Source: Ustulina deusta (Eukaryota > Ascomycota > Sordariomycetes > Xylariales > Xylariaceae). From it: 64,000 nucleotides of DNA. The notes under the pieces are model-generated. The model was given only the letters and a program-made list of their open reading frames with translations, made no database searches and was not told where the DNA came from. The DNA lies in the NCBI GenBank assembly GCA_023159155.1, contig JAJNNX010000033.1, forward strand, positions 434,001 to 498,000. The letters are read 5' to 3'. Positions 23,035 through 35,304 of the stretch are shown here, in pieces. Position 1 is the stretch's first letter. Each line of letters opens with the position of its first letter. The position numbers were made by a program, and so were the translations under genes.

Positions 23035-25031
23035 TCAAGAATTTCCATTCTTGGCCATCTCGTCACCAAGAATGAGGCCGGGCTTTCCGCCACGACTTCC
23101 ATCCTCTGTCGCAACACTAAGTTCAACAGCTATGTCATCGTCAAGCCCCTCTTGCTCCCCCGTTGTCCCCTTCGCGTTTTCAGTAGCATTTCCGTCGATC
23201 TGAACGCCGTCTTTCCACCTCCACTTCTCTCGAAACGCCTCGGGGCATCTACCCAGCAGGCAATCCACTATCTTCTCGCCCAATATCGGCAGGAATTTGA
23301 ACGCGTGGCCGCTGCCCCCTGTGGCGATGAATAGGTTCTTGTAGGAAGGGTGGTAGTCTATTATCCAATCCGCCGTTGGCGTATCCGTATACCAGCACAG
23401 TCGCGTGTCGAAGAACGGGCGCTCAGCTAGCCAAGGGATCATTCGCCGCAATGCGCGACGGAGGTCCGCGGCGCCTTCGGCCGGTATACTGAGAGACGGA
23501 TCCGTGAGGTGGGTTCGGGGCTGAGAGATGGTCCTTGCGGCGGCGGGTTTTCTCTTATCCGTTCCACTATTTTCGTTTTTGTCTTTCGCAGTTGAAGGGG
23601 AGAACTTGAGCGGTTCATGGGATACAGGTTGCGGATTCAGATATCCGTAAGAGTGCCGCGCGATCTTCAATACGCCGTCCCGTGGCGGGATCACGAAGCA
23701 GCCGTCTATTTAGAACATTGGGGTTAGTAATGTCCGAATACGGTAATAATTCTTTAACAGTTTCGAGAGCTTGCAGGAGCAGCAAGAGTAGAATATGCCC
23801 CCTTAGGCGATTCGCGGCTCTACGACATGCTGACAGGGGGAATAAAGGGCTCCAGCGACTAACCTGTCAAGTTCAAACAGACGGGTATCTCGGCTAATTT
23901 CGCCTGCTCCTCATCTGTCAGCCGCAGATATGCAATGCATTGTCCCGTCGCGACGGCCGAGCCAGCTAGGTCTACGAGTGTTGGCGTCCAGGCTCCCGCG
24001 GCAACGATGACGAGGTCAGCGGAGAAACTGCGGCCGTCGGAGAGACGGGCACCCGTGACGCGCTGTTCTTTCTCTCCTGTTTGCGTCTCGAGTGCTTCTA
24101 CGGTCCCGTTCACGAACGTCACACGCCTCGTTGCCACAACCCTGTCGTATAACCACCTCATGCTCCTCCCTGCATCCGCCCACCCTGCCGCCGTGTTCAG
24201 GTAGCCCCAATCGGCCCACTCGCCGCCAGTGCGCGTCACCTTGCCGATGGCGAACGCTATGGGCAGAAGCCGGACAGACTCTAGCGAGCGACCTTCGGCG
24301 TGCGCCAATGCCATTGCGTTGACCCAGCTGCGCTTCGTGTAGCCCAGGCCCGTAGGGTGTCCATCCGGACGCACGGTGGCTCCGTCATCGCCATTCTCCG
24401 CGGCTAGTAACAGTCCGGACTCGTTGTAGCGCCCGTCTCCGCCGAGGGAGTCCGGGTTGTCGATGTCCCGCCTCCAATGGGCTTGCGCCTCGGCCGCGAG
24501 TTCGGCGTACGCTGCGTCGGCGTAGTCGGCGCGGATGATGCGTGACGAGTCGATGGACGCGGCGTCGCGGGCGGGGAAGACGTCGGGCTCGGGCGAGCGG
24601 TCAATGATTGTGATGGGCGTGTCCGATGGGATCTCGGGACGGCGCGCTAGTTCAGCACAGGTGCTGAGACCGAATACGCCTGAGCCAATTATGAGGATAC
24701 TGTTGTGCCGTTGTATTTGTTAGATTCGCATGTCATGTTGTGGTTGCGCCCTCTGCCTTCATCGTTGGAGAGAAGAGAAGGGTTGCTTCGTATCGCTGTA
24801 CGACAGACGTGTACCAAATCAAAGCTTACATATAGGCGAGTGCCAGTTCTGGACTTGGAGATCAACGGACAAAGACAAAGAGAAATTGGAAATTTGTCAC
24901 CTTTTGGGTCCCTTGAACTCGCCCGCGTGTGCGGCCGCTGTTGTGTTCTCAGGCGCAAGACTGATGTCGGGGATGGCGGGGGCGTCTTCGGCGCCAGGGA
25001 CTGTTGGGATAGGACAAACGAGGTGAGCCAT
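23035..25031 (-). CDS. FAD-dependent amine oxidase of the sarcosine/fructosyl-amine oxidase type (DAO fold)
   Basis: Three exons (24901-25031, 23864-24699, 23035-23705) join in phase to 545 residues. Exon 1 encodes a 43-residue leader, and the FAD-binding Rossmann motif (SILIIGSGVFGLSTCAEL) starts right at the first splice junction. Further landmarks are DSSRIIRADYADAAY (family active-site region), VIVAAGAW, and a C-terminal CWYTDTPTADWIIDYHP followed by LFIATGGSGHAFKFLP. The Cys in CWYTDTP sits where monomeric sarcosine and fructosyl-amine oxidases bind FAD covalently. The family oxidises secondary amines, releasing H2O2; the substrate (sarcosine, pipecolate, glycated amino acid) cannot be told. 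A charged insertion (residues after LKFSPS, Lys/Asn/Glu-rich) and an acidic C-terminal tail are extra to the core. No clear peroxisomal SKL terminus is seen (ends in NGNS). Confidence 0.85.
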
Positions 25032-26327
25032 TGTGCTGATGTCTTTCTTGGTCAAAGCATAGCGAGAAGAGGAGGAGCGAATATGCTACGCTAAACTCAT
25101 ATACCAAGACAACTGGACGATGGGAAGTCTGGTTTCATTTATACAGTGTACTGATATGACACGCAGCAAGCACTACGTTGAGATGTGCGTGGGTTGTCTG
25201 GACTTCCTAGCCAACCTGGCTTTGTAGAATGTGTACCTGGGGAGAATGCAAGCCTCCGTGCACCGGCCCTCCAACGGGGGTCGGGTATGTATCGGTACAG
25301 TTGACATGCCGGACCTAGGTAAGCATGTAGTCTAGTTGCGGGTGAAGCTCGAAAGGGCGAGTCGCGCAACCGGGCTCGTCAATTCGAGAGATCTGCCCCG
25401 CTGCTGGAGGGCGTCTGGATGACACCCGGCATCTTCCGAATCAACATGCCTCATGCCTGATCAGACTAGTAGGTACCGTGGTCCTGCAATCCGGATAGAT
25501 GCCTACCTTTAGCTAATAATAGCAGTGGCTGTGACTTGCCGTACACCACTTACTGATGTAGGACGACAGGCGTACGCAAAACGGTTATGTCGTGGATGTT
25601 GTGTGAATCAATTTTGCTTTGCATCGTGTAGGTATGAGGTGTGTGCTGTTGACCTCGAGATGCAGGCATCTGCCCCTGCGCAAGCCTCCCCATACCGGAT
25701 ACAACACCGCGCGGGTGATGCTCGCCAAAACCCCTACAGGGGAGCGAGTTTCTTACTCATGGATTCCTCAACCGAGGGCCAAATCACCGTTGTATCCTCA
25801 GGGATGTTGGCACTCTTGTTCAATAGGTACTCTTGCCGAGTAAATATACCTAGGTATACTGAGCGGATGGTGTTGTCTGTAGGTACCTGGAATGTATGGC
25901 CTGAGACTTACATACATGTAGGTACCAATAGTGCTGTCGGGAACCTTAATAAACCCAACCGTCGGTGCCCACTCCTAGGTGGGGGGAACATTGCGATAAC
26001 GGCATCGATAACGACACTGATAACGATAAGGAAGCGATAATAGTACAGGTGTAACTAGGTACCTAGGTTGACACTTTGGGTTACATATTGACTGACTAGG
26101 TGCGTTTCTTTCACCTCACATTCCGTGCTTGCAACATCTCCATTATCTCGGATCCTGCACCTTGCACAGAAAAAAGCATGGTGTCATATCCAGTCGCCAT
26201 TGTGGATTGGTAGTGTCTGTCTAATTACCGCTCCGGGGTTTGCGCCTCACAAGACGCGGCAACACGAGACGCGAGTCCGTAAAGTGACGCTCCGGCATGC
26301 GCCAACACACCATCGACTCGATCCACC
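25032..26327. other. Divergent promoter region
   Basis: About 1.3 kb between two divergently transcribed genes, with no gene seen. It is rich in TAGGTACC-like words (for example near 25480, 25850, 25885, 25920 and 26055) and has GATA words in the right half (AACGATAAGGAAGCGATAA near 26020). Confidence 0.5.
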
Positions 26328-28769
26328 ATGTCGACGAATAACAAACTCGATGACTTCCCTGATGTCGAAGCGAAACTTCAGAAGCCCTCAAAACAGTCTG
26401 CTTTCGAAAAGCAAAAGGCAGAAGCAGAGGCGAAGCGCAAGAGAGAGGCTGCCGAGACAGCTGCAGTCTACGAGAGCTTCGTCAAGAGCTTCGACAATGA
26501 CGATGACGATGACGATACCGGTGTTTTCGACCGTAAGAAAATTCAGCATAGTGCGCCATTCGGTCGTCCCGGCGCGAACCCGCCGCAGTTCGGTACTGGG
26601 GGTGGGCTTGGAAAGAGACATTTTGGCGCAACAAGTTTGAAGAGTGGACCAGGGTCCCTTGGTCCCGCGCCCACGACTTTTGGCAGGAAGAAATACGACT
26701 CCTTTCAGCAAGGGCCTGGCAGAAAAGGACAAGAAGAAGGAAGGGGAAGGCTGGGATTCTACGAGGATAGCAATGACAACGGGGTCCTATCAAAACCAAA
26801 GGGCGTATCGAGAGTATTTGATACAAGCGACGATGAGGCTGATGCGCGTGCTCGGGACTTGGCAGAAGAGAAAGCCGTCGCAAGGCCGACTTTACGACTC
26901 TCAAATCTACCGCCTGGAACATCACCAGCCGTCGTGAAGGCCCTAATACCCCCAAATCTGACGGTGGAAAATGTTAAAATTCTACAGTCAACAAATGCTG
27001 CAGGGGGTGAAAGAAAGTCCATCGCTGCCATCGTAACTCTGTCTACGGAGACGCCGGCCGCTGAAATTGACGCCGCAGTCAGTTTATTGCAAAACAGATA
27101 TCTTGGCTACGGTTTCTACCTATCTCTACACAGACATTTATCCTCTGCCGTCTCATCAACAGTAGCCTCGACTCTTACATCTACGTCAACATCACATGCT
27201 TTCGGTGCTAAGCCAGTTCCACAAGCTAACAACAACGATTCCTATCAGCCGGGTGGTTTCCAGCGAGGCTTCGCCCCTCCGTCTTCGTATAGCGTCGGTG
27301 GTGGTCCGATATCTAGGACGATCCTCCATGTTCCAGTGCGAGCCCCTGGAGACATTAAGCAGATTCAATTGATTCATAAGGTGGTAGAATCAGTGCTAGA
27401 ACATGGTCCGGAGTTCGAAGCCCTACTTATGTCACGGCCAGATGTGCAGAAGGAAGAAAGATGGGCATGGATCTGGGACGCGAGGAGTGAAGGTGGTGTC
27501 TGGTATCGTTGGCGATTATGGGAGGTCGTCACCGGAGGCCCTGAGAGTGGTGGACGACAAGGAAAATACCTGCCGCTCTTTGAAGGTAGTCATGCTTGGA
27601 AAATGCCCGAGAAGCCCCTGGCTTATGAGTATGCCACCGGCGTGGATGAGTTTATATCAGACCCAGAATACAACTCGTCTGATGACGAAGACCTTGAAGA
27701 TGAAGGACATAAAACAGCGGACAGTGGAGACAATGGGAAGGCATATCTCAACCCGATCGAAAAAGCAAAACTTACTCACCTATTAGCTCGGCTTCCTACG
27801 GCTTTGACGAAAATACGAAAGGGTGATATTGCCCGCTTAACGTCTTTTGCAATCACACATTCAAGCCGGGGAGCAGATGAAATTGTCGAAACAATTGTCT
27901 CAAACATTGTAAGACCATTTACGTTAACATCCGCAAACCCGGAGCATAGCAAAACCGCCAGTGACGACGAGCCGGGCCACGGATCCTTGAATTCGACGCC
28001 TTTACCTGAGGATAACGTCGGAAAAAATGCCGAGCTACAGGACACGAGTGCTGCTAGCTTGATTGGCCTGTACGTAGTAAGCGATATACTTTCGTCTTCG
28101 GCCACCAGTGGGGTTCGGCATGCCTGGCGATATCGACAGCTTTTCGAGACTTCGCTCAAACAGGCCAAAGTTTTTGAAAACCTTGGTCTTCTTGCTGAGC
28201 GTCTGAACTGGGGTCGTCTCCGAGCGGAGAAATGGAAGCGCAGTGTAGGCCTCGTGCTCGGTCTTTGGGAAGGTTGGTGTGCCTTCCCTAACGATGCTCA
28301 GCAATTCTTCACCCAGACCTTCGAGAATCCGCCGAGTGCTAAGAAAGAAGAATTGCCGGAGGGTCCAAAGAAGGGCGGGAGATGGAAGACGGTCGAAGCA
28401 GGATCATCGGTCTCGAATGACAACAAAGGCTTTCTCCCTGTGCCGACAGACTCGGGGATTGAACTTAAAGATGGGGAGGCTGCAGATGTTGATGATGTAG
28501 ATGGTGAGGTGATGGATGAAGACATGGACATAGATGTGGAACTCGATAGCGACATTGACGGAGTTCCTATGGATGACGACAGTGATGCTACGGAATTGGA
28601 ACCGGAACTTGGTGGCACTGTCGGCACAGATGAAACGGATTCCGTAAGACATGCGATTACGGCGGCAAACGATGGAACCCCGCCGTCTGCTCGACCACGG
28701 CAACCGGGGAGGCGCATGAGAGCTGTGGATATGTTTGCCGACTCTGATGAATCTGACGAGAGCAAGTGA
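26328..28769 (+). CDS. U2 snRNP-associated SURP/CID protein (U2SURP/SR140-like)
   Basis: A single exon encodes 813 residues, starting at an ATG in a CCACC context. Order of parts: a Lys/Glu-rich coiled N-terminus (AFEKQKAEAEAKRKREAAE), an acidic patch, and a Gly-rich linker. Then an RRM-like domain (about 190-290: TLRLSNLPPG, AAIVTLSTETPAAEIDAA, YLGYGFYLSLHR), a SURP module (about 335-400: IQLIHKVVESVLEHGPEFEALL, WAWIWD), and a CID-type helical domain (about 480-680: LTHLLARLPTALTKIRKGDIARL, IGLYVVSDILSSS, WEGWCAFP). A strongly Asp-rich tail with a basic stretch (RPRQPGRRMRAVDMFADSD) ends it. This RRM-SURP-CID arrangement is that of U2SURP/SR140, which works in pre-mRNA splicing with the U2 snRNP in the nucleus. 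Domain borders are by eye. Confidence 0.85.
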   Translation: MSTNNKLDDFPDVEAKLQKPSKQSAFEKQKAEAEAKRKREAAETAAVYESFVKSFDNDDDDDDTGVFDRKKIQHSAPFGRPGANPPQFGTGGGLGKRHFGATSLKSGPGSLGPAPTTFGRKKYDSFQQGPGRKGQEEGRGRLGFYEDSNDNGVLSKPKGVSRVFDTSDDEADARARDLAEEKAVARPTLRLSNLPPGTSPAVVKALIPPNLTVENVKILQSTNAAGGERKSIAAIVTLSTETPAAEIDAAVSLLQNRYLGYGFYLSLHRHLSSAVSSTVASTLTSTSTSHAFGAKPVPQANNNDSYQPGGFQRGFAPPSSYSVGGGPISRTILHVPVRAPGDIKQIQLIHKVVESVLEHGPEFEALLMSRPDVQKEERWAWIWDARSEGGVWYRWRLWEVVTGGPESGGRQGKYLPLFEGSHAWKMPEKPLAYEYATGVDEFISDPEYNSSDDEDLEDEGHKTADSGDNGKAYLNPIEKAKLTHLLARLPTALTKIRKGDIARLTSFAITHSSRGADEIVETIVSNIVRPFTLTSANPEHSKTASDDEPGHGSLNSTPLPEDNVGKNAELQDTSAASLIGLYVVSDILSSSATSGVRHAWRYRQLFETSLKQAKVFENLGLLAERLNWGRLRAEKWKRSVGLVLGLWEGWCAFPNDAQQFFTQTFENPPSAKKEELPEGPKKGGRWKTVEAGSSVSNDNKGFLPVPTDSGIELKDGEAADVDDVDGEVMDEDMDIDVELDSDIDGVPMDDDSDATELEPELGGTVGTDETDSVRHAITAANDGTPPSARPRQPGRRMRAVDMFADSDESDESK

Positions 28770-31700
28770 AAGGCACTTTGCCGAATCTTTCGCTGTCAAT
28801 TCGTTCACCTCGGCTTGTTTATAGTGAAATGCAGCAAACCCGTGCGTCCGCTCTGGCTGATCGTTGCATGAAACACAACCAAAACAAGGTGCCCGCCGCG
28901 TTGCGGTGTTGCGATCCGTTCTGCCGGCTACCACGTGATATCACCCAGCACAACCCAATCTGCCTTGGCCGTCTGCTAGGGTGCTGAAACTTGACATTAT
29001 TTCATCGCTCTTGCTAGCATGACCTGTCACTACAAGACACTTTCATGTATTGGTGTACATAATCATAGAGATGCGGTGTCCAATTTGGGACTTGCTCTGA
29101 TGGTAGAGTGGATGCAAGCATTATCGATGGGCCATGACACAGAGTCACGCCATTGTTCAAAGTCACCCAAGGGAGCCTCTTGGGTTGTAAGATTACCTAG
29201 CTAGGAAATTCACCCACCCCGGGGCCCCCTGATCAGATCTTGCAACAACACCATACTGATGATAGGAACCGAGTGGCCTGGTCTTAGTCAGGGCCATATC
29301 TACCGATGATTGAGGGATTGATCAGCTTCCTTTTGACTCTATGACTACCAGCTACCATATCGCCGATGGACATTGAATGCCCAAGAGCGACCAGCCGTGC
29401 TGGTGCCTGGATGTTAGTTCTGGTTCGCATATATTTAAGTATCCGCTCCAACAGATGCCTAGTCAGCATCCGATCGATTTGTATACGTAGACAGCAATCA
29501 CAGTTGTGCGAGCTATAAACCGAGTTACTATATGTTGCTGCTGGAAGCCAAAGCGTGCGTTCTTGACAAATCAATACTAAGATCTACCTTGGATTAGATA
29601 GCATATCCATAAAGCTTACCAAAATCTGCAACTTCTTGAAAAGCTTTCAAAACTTGCTTGGTAAACGCACTAAGCGGATCACATACTGAATGATGTGTTC
29701 TTCAATGCTAGGGGACCCACATGCTCATGTAGTGTCGGTATATAATCTTTCATTGACAGACCGTAGCGCGAATTGATGTTGTAGATGTAATGAATGAATG
29801 GGGTAATTGACATGGAATCCACCATGAGGGGTACTATTTCCTCACCATGGACCCCTAAATTGTACTACTATTGCAGCACTCGGGCGACTACAAAGCTTGT
29901 TTCTTTCATTATCCGGCATACCTAGTGGGCACATTCACAGGTGGCCGAGTGACTAGGTTATTTTGACTACATAGTCGCACCCAAAGTTGGGGCCCGTTGA
30001 AAAATGCGTAACAAGGCTAGTGAAGAACATTTAAGCTAGAGAGTATATACAGCTTGCTAGTTAACCGTGACTGAAACAAGTCCGTCAACGCAATTTACAC
30101 GAGATTCGGAGTGAGAAGGTGTCATGATATACCAGGTCAGGTAGCAGAATAATTCTGAAAGGTACCAAACATCTCCCCAAATTTCATTGTGATGTCACTT
30201 ATCAAGTGCCGCCTTCCTGTAAGCCAATGAGAGGATTTCTCCCCTTATCTGCATTTCTCGTGTTGGCTTCGATAGACTACTAATCCGTAGTAGGTAGTTC
30301 CACGCCCCGGCTTTCTGCATGTTGTTTAATCAGGTGATCCATCACTCGCGTAGACCCGGAGATATGAAGCTCCTCACCAAGAAACGCCTTCTGAGCGAAT
30401 GGGCTCCTTACCGGCTGCCAATAGTGTCAGACCATGGCAGGATGGTTCGTTACTTTCGATGTCAACCTGCAAAGCAACTGCAGTCAAGCGCTGCAGTCAA
30501 GCGAAACAAGAGCCGCTACCCCCCCACGTTTTAGGCAGTGCGTATATCTATCTAGGCAGTCTAGACCGAGCGCGGACGTCACAATCGGTCGGGGGATGGT
30601 TGTTTTGGGACATGCCATGAGGTGGAAGATTCATGCGAAAGGCGCCAGACGTAGGAGGGCGCTGGATGTCAGATGTTGGTTGCTGGCTGTTAGCTCACAT
30701 ACCCAGGCAGGCAAGGCAGTGTAGGTATACTACATTATATCCAAGGGATTCGGTGTTGTGCGACCCCTCTTCGACGGCTTCCCTGTTCCCCTTGTTCCCA
30801 GGCTGTTCCCCCAGGTCTCGCTCTCCATAGCTAGCTACCCTTTTGGGCGGAAGAGGGCGCCGCAATCGCCACCGGTGCCGCTGAAGGGGACGTGTTCAAC
30901 CCTGGAATGGACGGGAGCCCTCCACGCGAGCTGGTCGAAGTAGGATAGTATACACTACACTAGGTAACGTGGGTATCAGTAGTGCACCTAGATACTGTGG
31001 GACCTGGGCAGGCATGTAGGTACCTTGGTGCTGTGTATGTAAGCCTGGAAATACCTTGCACACCTTACCTACCTACCTATAAACAAGGGTGATGCACCTC
31101 CTACGCTAGTAGGGGCCTGCACAGCTAAGGCTGCCAATGAGACGCCCCTGTCGATACCCAAAGCATCCGTCCTCTCGCTGTGCACGCAAAAAGACCACCA
31201 GCCTTTGTCGGCGCTAAGCCAATCAAAACTTGCTCAAATGGGCGAGCTCCTCCACCTATGGCACGACTTCAGACAGACTACCTACACCACTGCCACAAAC
31301 CACATAGGCATTCGAGAACCTGCAGCTGTTGAATATTTGATCGAGCCGGGACTCTGCTGGCGTTAAACGGCCGCCGCGTCAATCCATTGACTTCCTAGCT
31401 ACAGGATACGTACACGTCCAAGAGGATCTGCGCTTCGCCAACACGGTAGGGAATCAGCTGATCGCAACCCTGGCGATACCCCGTCCAGAGTTTTCCCACT
31501 CCGAGCAGCTCTGCCTCTCTAGTTGCCTACTTGGGTAGTTGTAGTCGTCAGTCAGTCAGTCAGCCAGTCCGTCCGGCGCCTGGCTATTCCATCGAGGCCA
31601 GCGTTGTGTTCCGCTCCAATCCCGCTGCCCCCGGCTGTTATGGGCGTCTTCTGAGCATTGGGGACCGGTCTCTGCCTCTCGCGCTCGCTGCCTCCTATAT

Positions 31701-32631
31701 ATCCCCTGGACGAGACCCTACTCACCTGATGTTGTGATTCTCGGTCCACGCCCCCCCACACGTTGCTCGGGACTCCACAGGCTGTGAGGACTCTCGACCA
31801 CGGCCCGAGTTCTACCGCTCGTTTTCCAGAATCAGCCTTGTTGACCGCACAGGTTTGCTGTCTCTCACCACCTCGTCGTCACCGGACATTTCGCTTCCCA
31901 CAAATCAATCATCAACTCTCACCCACATGAACTCGTCTCTAGGCTCTTTCCATTCCTCGTTTTCTTCGTCTATACACTTCCTTCCGCCCCCAGCGGTAGT
32001 TGAACTGGGATCGCCTCATGGTCGAGCAGTCCAGTCAGAGCTGAGCTCACACCGACTTGTACACCCTGTTGCTAATCCCCTCACTCTACTACGGGCTGCG
32101 GCTAGTCCGCTTACCGAATCTACGGGGCCTAGGTTAAGAAGACGATGAACCGACTCATGTTGCTGGCAGATTAACTCAAGATCTCTAGTGACGGTTAGTG
32201 ACTTTCCCCATACGCTTAACCGGGTCTAGTGAATCGGTAAAGGCTTCCTCGATTTATATTGTCAACTGTTCCATGTTTCATTTCTAACCTCGGTTGCCTT
32301 GGCTTTCCTCGCCCTCTGATTTCAGTCGCTGTTCAACCTGTGTTACATGTCACATCCCTGATATCGTGTTGATCGTCACGAGGTTGGTGGTAGGGCTGTG
32401 GAACCAATCCTTGCTGTCTCTCCCTTGTGAGGAACTTCGCATTCTTCTCGCGAACCGGGAGACAGAACTTCCTAAATTCTCAATTTGAGAACCTTTTCGG
32501 CTCATTTTTTCTCCGGCGACACCTCTATTCGCTCTCACCCCCTCTCCACCTCCCCCTCTTTACACTAGACATCGAGGGATACCTCCCACGTCATTTGAGT
32601 CAAACCGCGTTTTACAATACAGTTTCTCGAT
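28770..32631. other. Long intergenic region, including copper-regulator leader
   Basis: I see no supported gene over 3.9 kb. A cluster of TAGGTACC and ACCTACCTAC words lies at about 30960-31080, and a CAGTCAGTC tetramer repeat at about 31547-31563. From about 31.5 kb the + strand is C/T-rich and resembles the promoter and long leader of the copper-fist gene. Frames of up to 108 codons look like chance. Confidence 0.5.
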
Positions 32632-34281
32632 ATGCCTGTTATAGATGGTGTCAAGGTAGCGTGGTAAGTGTTCAGTTGTGCTCTACTCCAAATCACGAGA
32701 AGATGTCATTCCAGGGCTTCCGAATGCATACTCAGTCCTGGACCTCAGCGTGAGCTTGTGTTATACTTCTACCTCACATCCCCAAATATTTTTGCGTAAC
32801 AAGCCCCAATTACTGATAGCCTTGTGTTGTCTTCTAGTATACCATGCATACGAGGGCACCGGTCGACGAAATGCACACATCAAGCGGAGCGCATAATGAT
32901 TCCGGTGCGGAAGCCCGGTCGACCACTTAGTTCATGTCCTCACCAGAAAGGAAAGCCCTGCAACTGTAATAACATCACAGCTGCCATACCGCGAAATGGG
33001 AAATGCGGGTGTGGAACTTCAGAACCCACAACTACCGATACGAGAGCGCCCGTCAAACCAGAGCCATTAGCATCCGAGATGGCCCCTATGTCGCCTACTA
33101 AAACGACATCATTTAGGGTCCAAAAACATGCGACTCCTAAATCACCGAGCCGCAGACAATCTTATGATATTTCCCTCCTGGGTCAAATGGATCCTAATAT
33201 CATCAACGTGATACCTAGCCATGGTCTCACGCTTGGTACTAATGGCAACCTAAGTCAGGCGGGCCCGATGCCGTCCCCAGGTTTTATGTCCAACTTTCAA
33301 CCAAGTTTCAATTCCGAAGGACCCTTAGGCCAAAGCCTCGAATACGCACGAATGTTGGGGAGACTTGAGGGCGCAGCTCTGAATACTCTCTTTGAAAATC
33401 CCGTCTCCAACCCATCATCAACTAGTTTATCAAGTAACGGGACATCCGGCCACTCGAGCATCGATGCGTCGGGTACACCACATTATACCCCAACATCAGA
33501 GTCACCAAGTTCTAGTTCCTACATGAATGGGTTTTCCGCAGCAGGCGTAAGTTGCTGTGGGAAAGGCTCATCAACGATACCGCTGGCGAACGAGCAATTA
33601 GAAGAACGGAAACGGCCACAGGATGGATTGGGTTTGATGGGCTATGGCGATTCCATTCCGACCCATGGCCCAAATATGTCGGCACTGGGGTTTAATGGTG
33701 CCATGCACGACAGGACTACTATGCCGCATACTCAGCAAAATCCGGCCTATGCATATCCCATATCATACGGATCTTCATTTTACGAACCGTTGCAGTTTTC
33801 CCAGTGGCAGCAAATGATGACCAGCCAATCGCAAAGTATACCCCCGGAGGACGCTTATATGACCTCACACTCTAGAATGGAGACAGCCGCACCTGTGTCA
33901 GACTCATGTGCGACCCACCAATGTGGTTGCGGAGAGGGTTGTCAGTGTTTGGGCTGCGCGACGCATCCATTTAACACTGCGATGCAGGAATACGTCCTTT
34001 CCGCGATACAAGACGACCAGTCGATTTCACCAAGTTTATCCAATAACGATATCAATGGTGCGTCAAACGGGGCCAACGAAGCATCACCCGGTATTCTGGC
34101 ATCGCCTGTTGCGGATGGTTCTCCGGCCTCAGACACGGGGTCAGCAGGCATGAACGACTACTTGTTCGTGGCTTACTGTCCCGGGAGTCCCCAGTCATGT
34201 CCCTGTGGTGATGAATGCGCGTGCGTTGGTTGCATGATTCACTGTGAACCAGTTCCCAGAACCCCACCAACTCCTCCATGA
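32632..34281 (+). CDS. Copper-fist transcription factor, MAC1/GRISEA/Cuf1-type
   Basis: Two exons (32632-32663 and 32838-34281) join in phase to 491 residues. The 10-codon first exon ends inside the codon of the first zinc-binding Cys. The joined N-terminus is a textbook copper fist: MPVIDGVKVAC with C11, C14, C23 and H25 as zinc ligands, then KPGRP (residues 36-40), the minor-groove motif. The middle is Ser/Pro-rich and polar. Two C-terminal Cys clusters (about 367-386, CGCGEGCQCLGCATH; about 465-480, CPCGDECACVGCMIH) fit C-x-C-x4-C-x-C-x2-C-x2-H, the copper-sensing REP motif of yeast Mac1 and Podospora GRISEA. This points to an activator of copper and iron uptake genes in copper starvation rather than an Ace1-type detoxification factor. 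DNA-binding class is firm, physiological role inferred. Confidence 0.9.
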
Positions 34282-35304
34282 AGATGAAAAAAGGGCACAG
34301 GTTTAATGGCAAGAGCCTGCTGGTTTATGCACCTTGAGGAATCCGAGTTCGTAGATGGACATGGTCGCTTTGGTCGATTTACCGACATAGCAAGTTTATA
34401 AGCATAGAGGATGATACCCTGGTGGCAGGATTAATGACGGTGCTCGAGGCGTTTAGGGGTATAAAATTTTTTTGTCCATAGTTGCAGCCGATTGTTGGCG
34501 GGTCCATGTTGCGTATTGTACATATGTCATCAGGCATTAGCTTGGCAGATAATGTACAATGAAACTACCGAACGAGACATCAACATCTAACCTGGTGTAT
34601 ATGATGCTAATTGTTACAACCTAACAAGACACTGTCGAGGTCATCTACCTTAGTAGCGGCAATGCTGACGGGGCACGGAGCGGGTCGGTCCAGTGAGATC
34701 TACAGTAGATACCTCATAGCGCAAGACGGAGCGCGGCCGAACCAGCTGTCTGGTAAGTCGTCCCACCGTCATCTTGTTGTTTCACCTAGCTCGTCTCGGC
34801 TACGCGCGCGAAGTTTCTTGCTAGCCTAGATGGGTAGGTATGATACGTAAGTGACCTGTACATACATATCCAGGCGCGGTGGCAATGTTCTTATTTTATG
34901 CTCAGGTAAATCTTAGCAGATACCAAGCACCCGGTTATCGAATGTGACATGTACCTATGAATCCGGGGTAAGTAGCGGCAAGTAGTGTGGATGAAGTTAC
35001 GCCCCCACCATTGGCTGTTTCATTACGCTACATAAATAACTACCTAGTACAGACCTAGGAAGGTACCTAACCGAGTGTATACATGTACTAGGTACATATG
35101 TAGGTTAGGTAATCTCAACCTTGAACCTCTGGCTAGGTTGGTGCAGCTCGTTACCGTGCAATATAAGTACCTACGCACTCTGTTGTTTTTCCCAGTTCGA
35201 TAACGGACTGTGCCGAATGCGAAATTCAGTTTGCGTGAACGCAAGCGTAGAGGCGTAACTAAGAGCGGGGTACCGATGCGGACTGGAATTTGGAAATAGA
35301 AGTC
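34282..35304. other. Intergenic region rich in TAGGTACC words
   Basis: No gene is seen. The part 34830-35120 is dense in TAGGTA/TACCTA words and their palindromic combinations (GACCTAGGAAGGTACC, TACTAGGTACATATGTAGG). Confidence 0.5.

Noticed and set aside
24701..24958. Reverse-strand 89-codon frame with an ATG near the FAD oxidase start
   Set aside because: It ends in a stop before the Rossmann motif; splicing from the exon at 24901-25031 joins in phase and is preferred.
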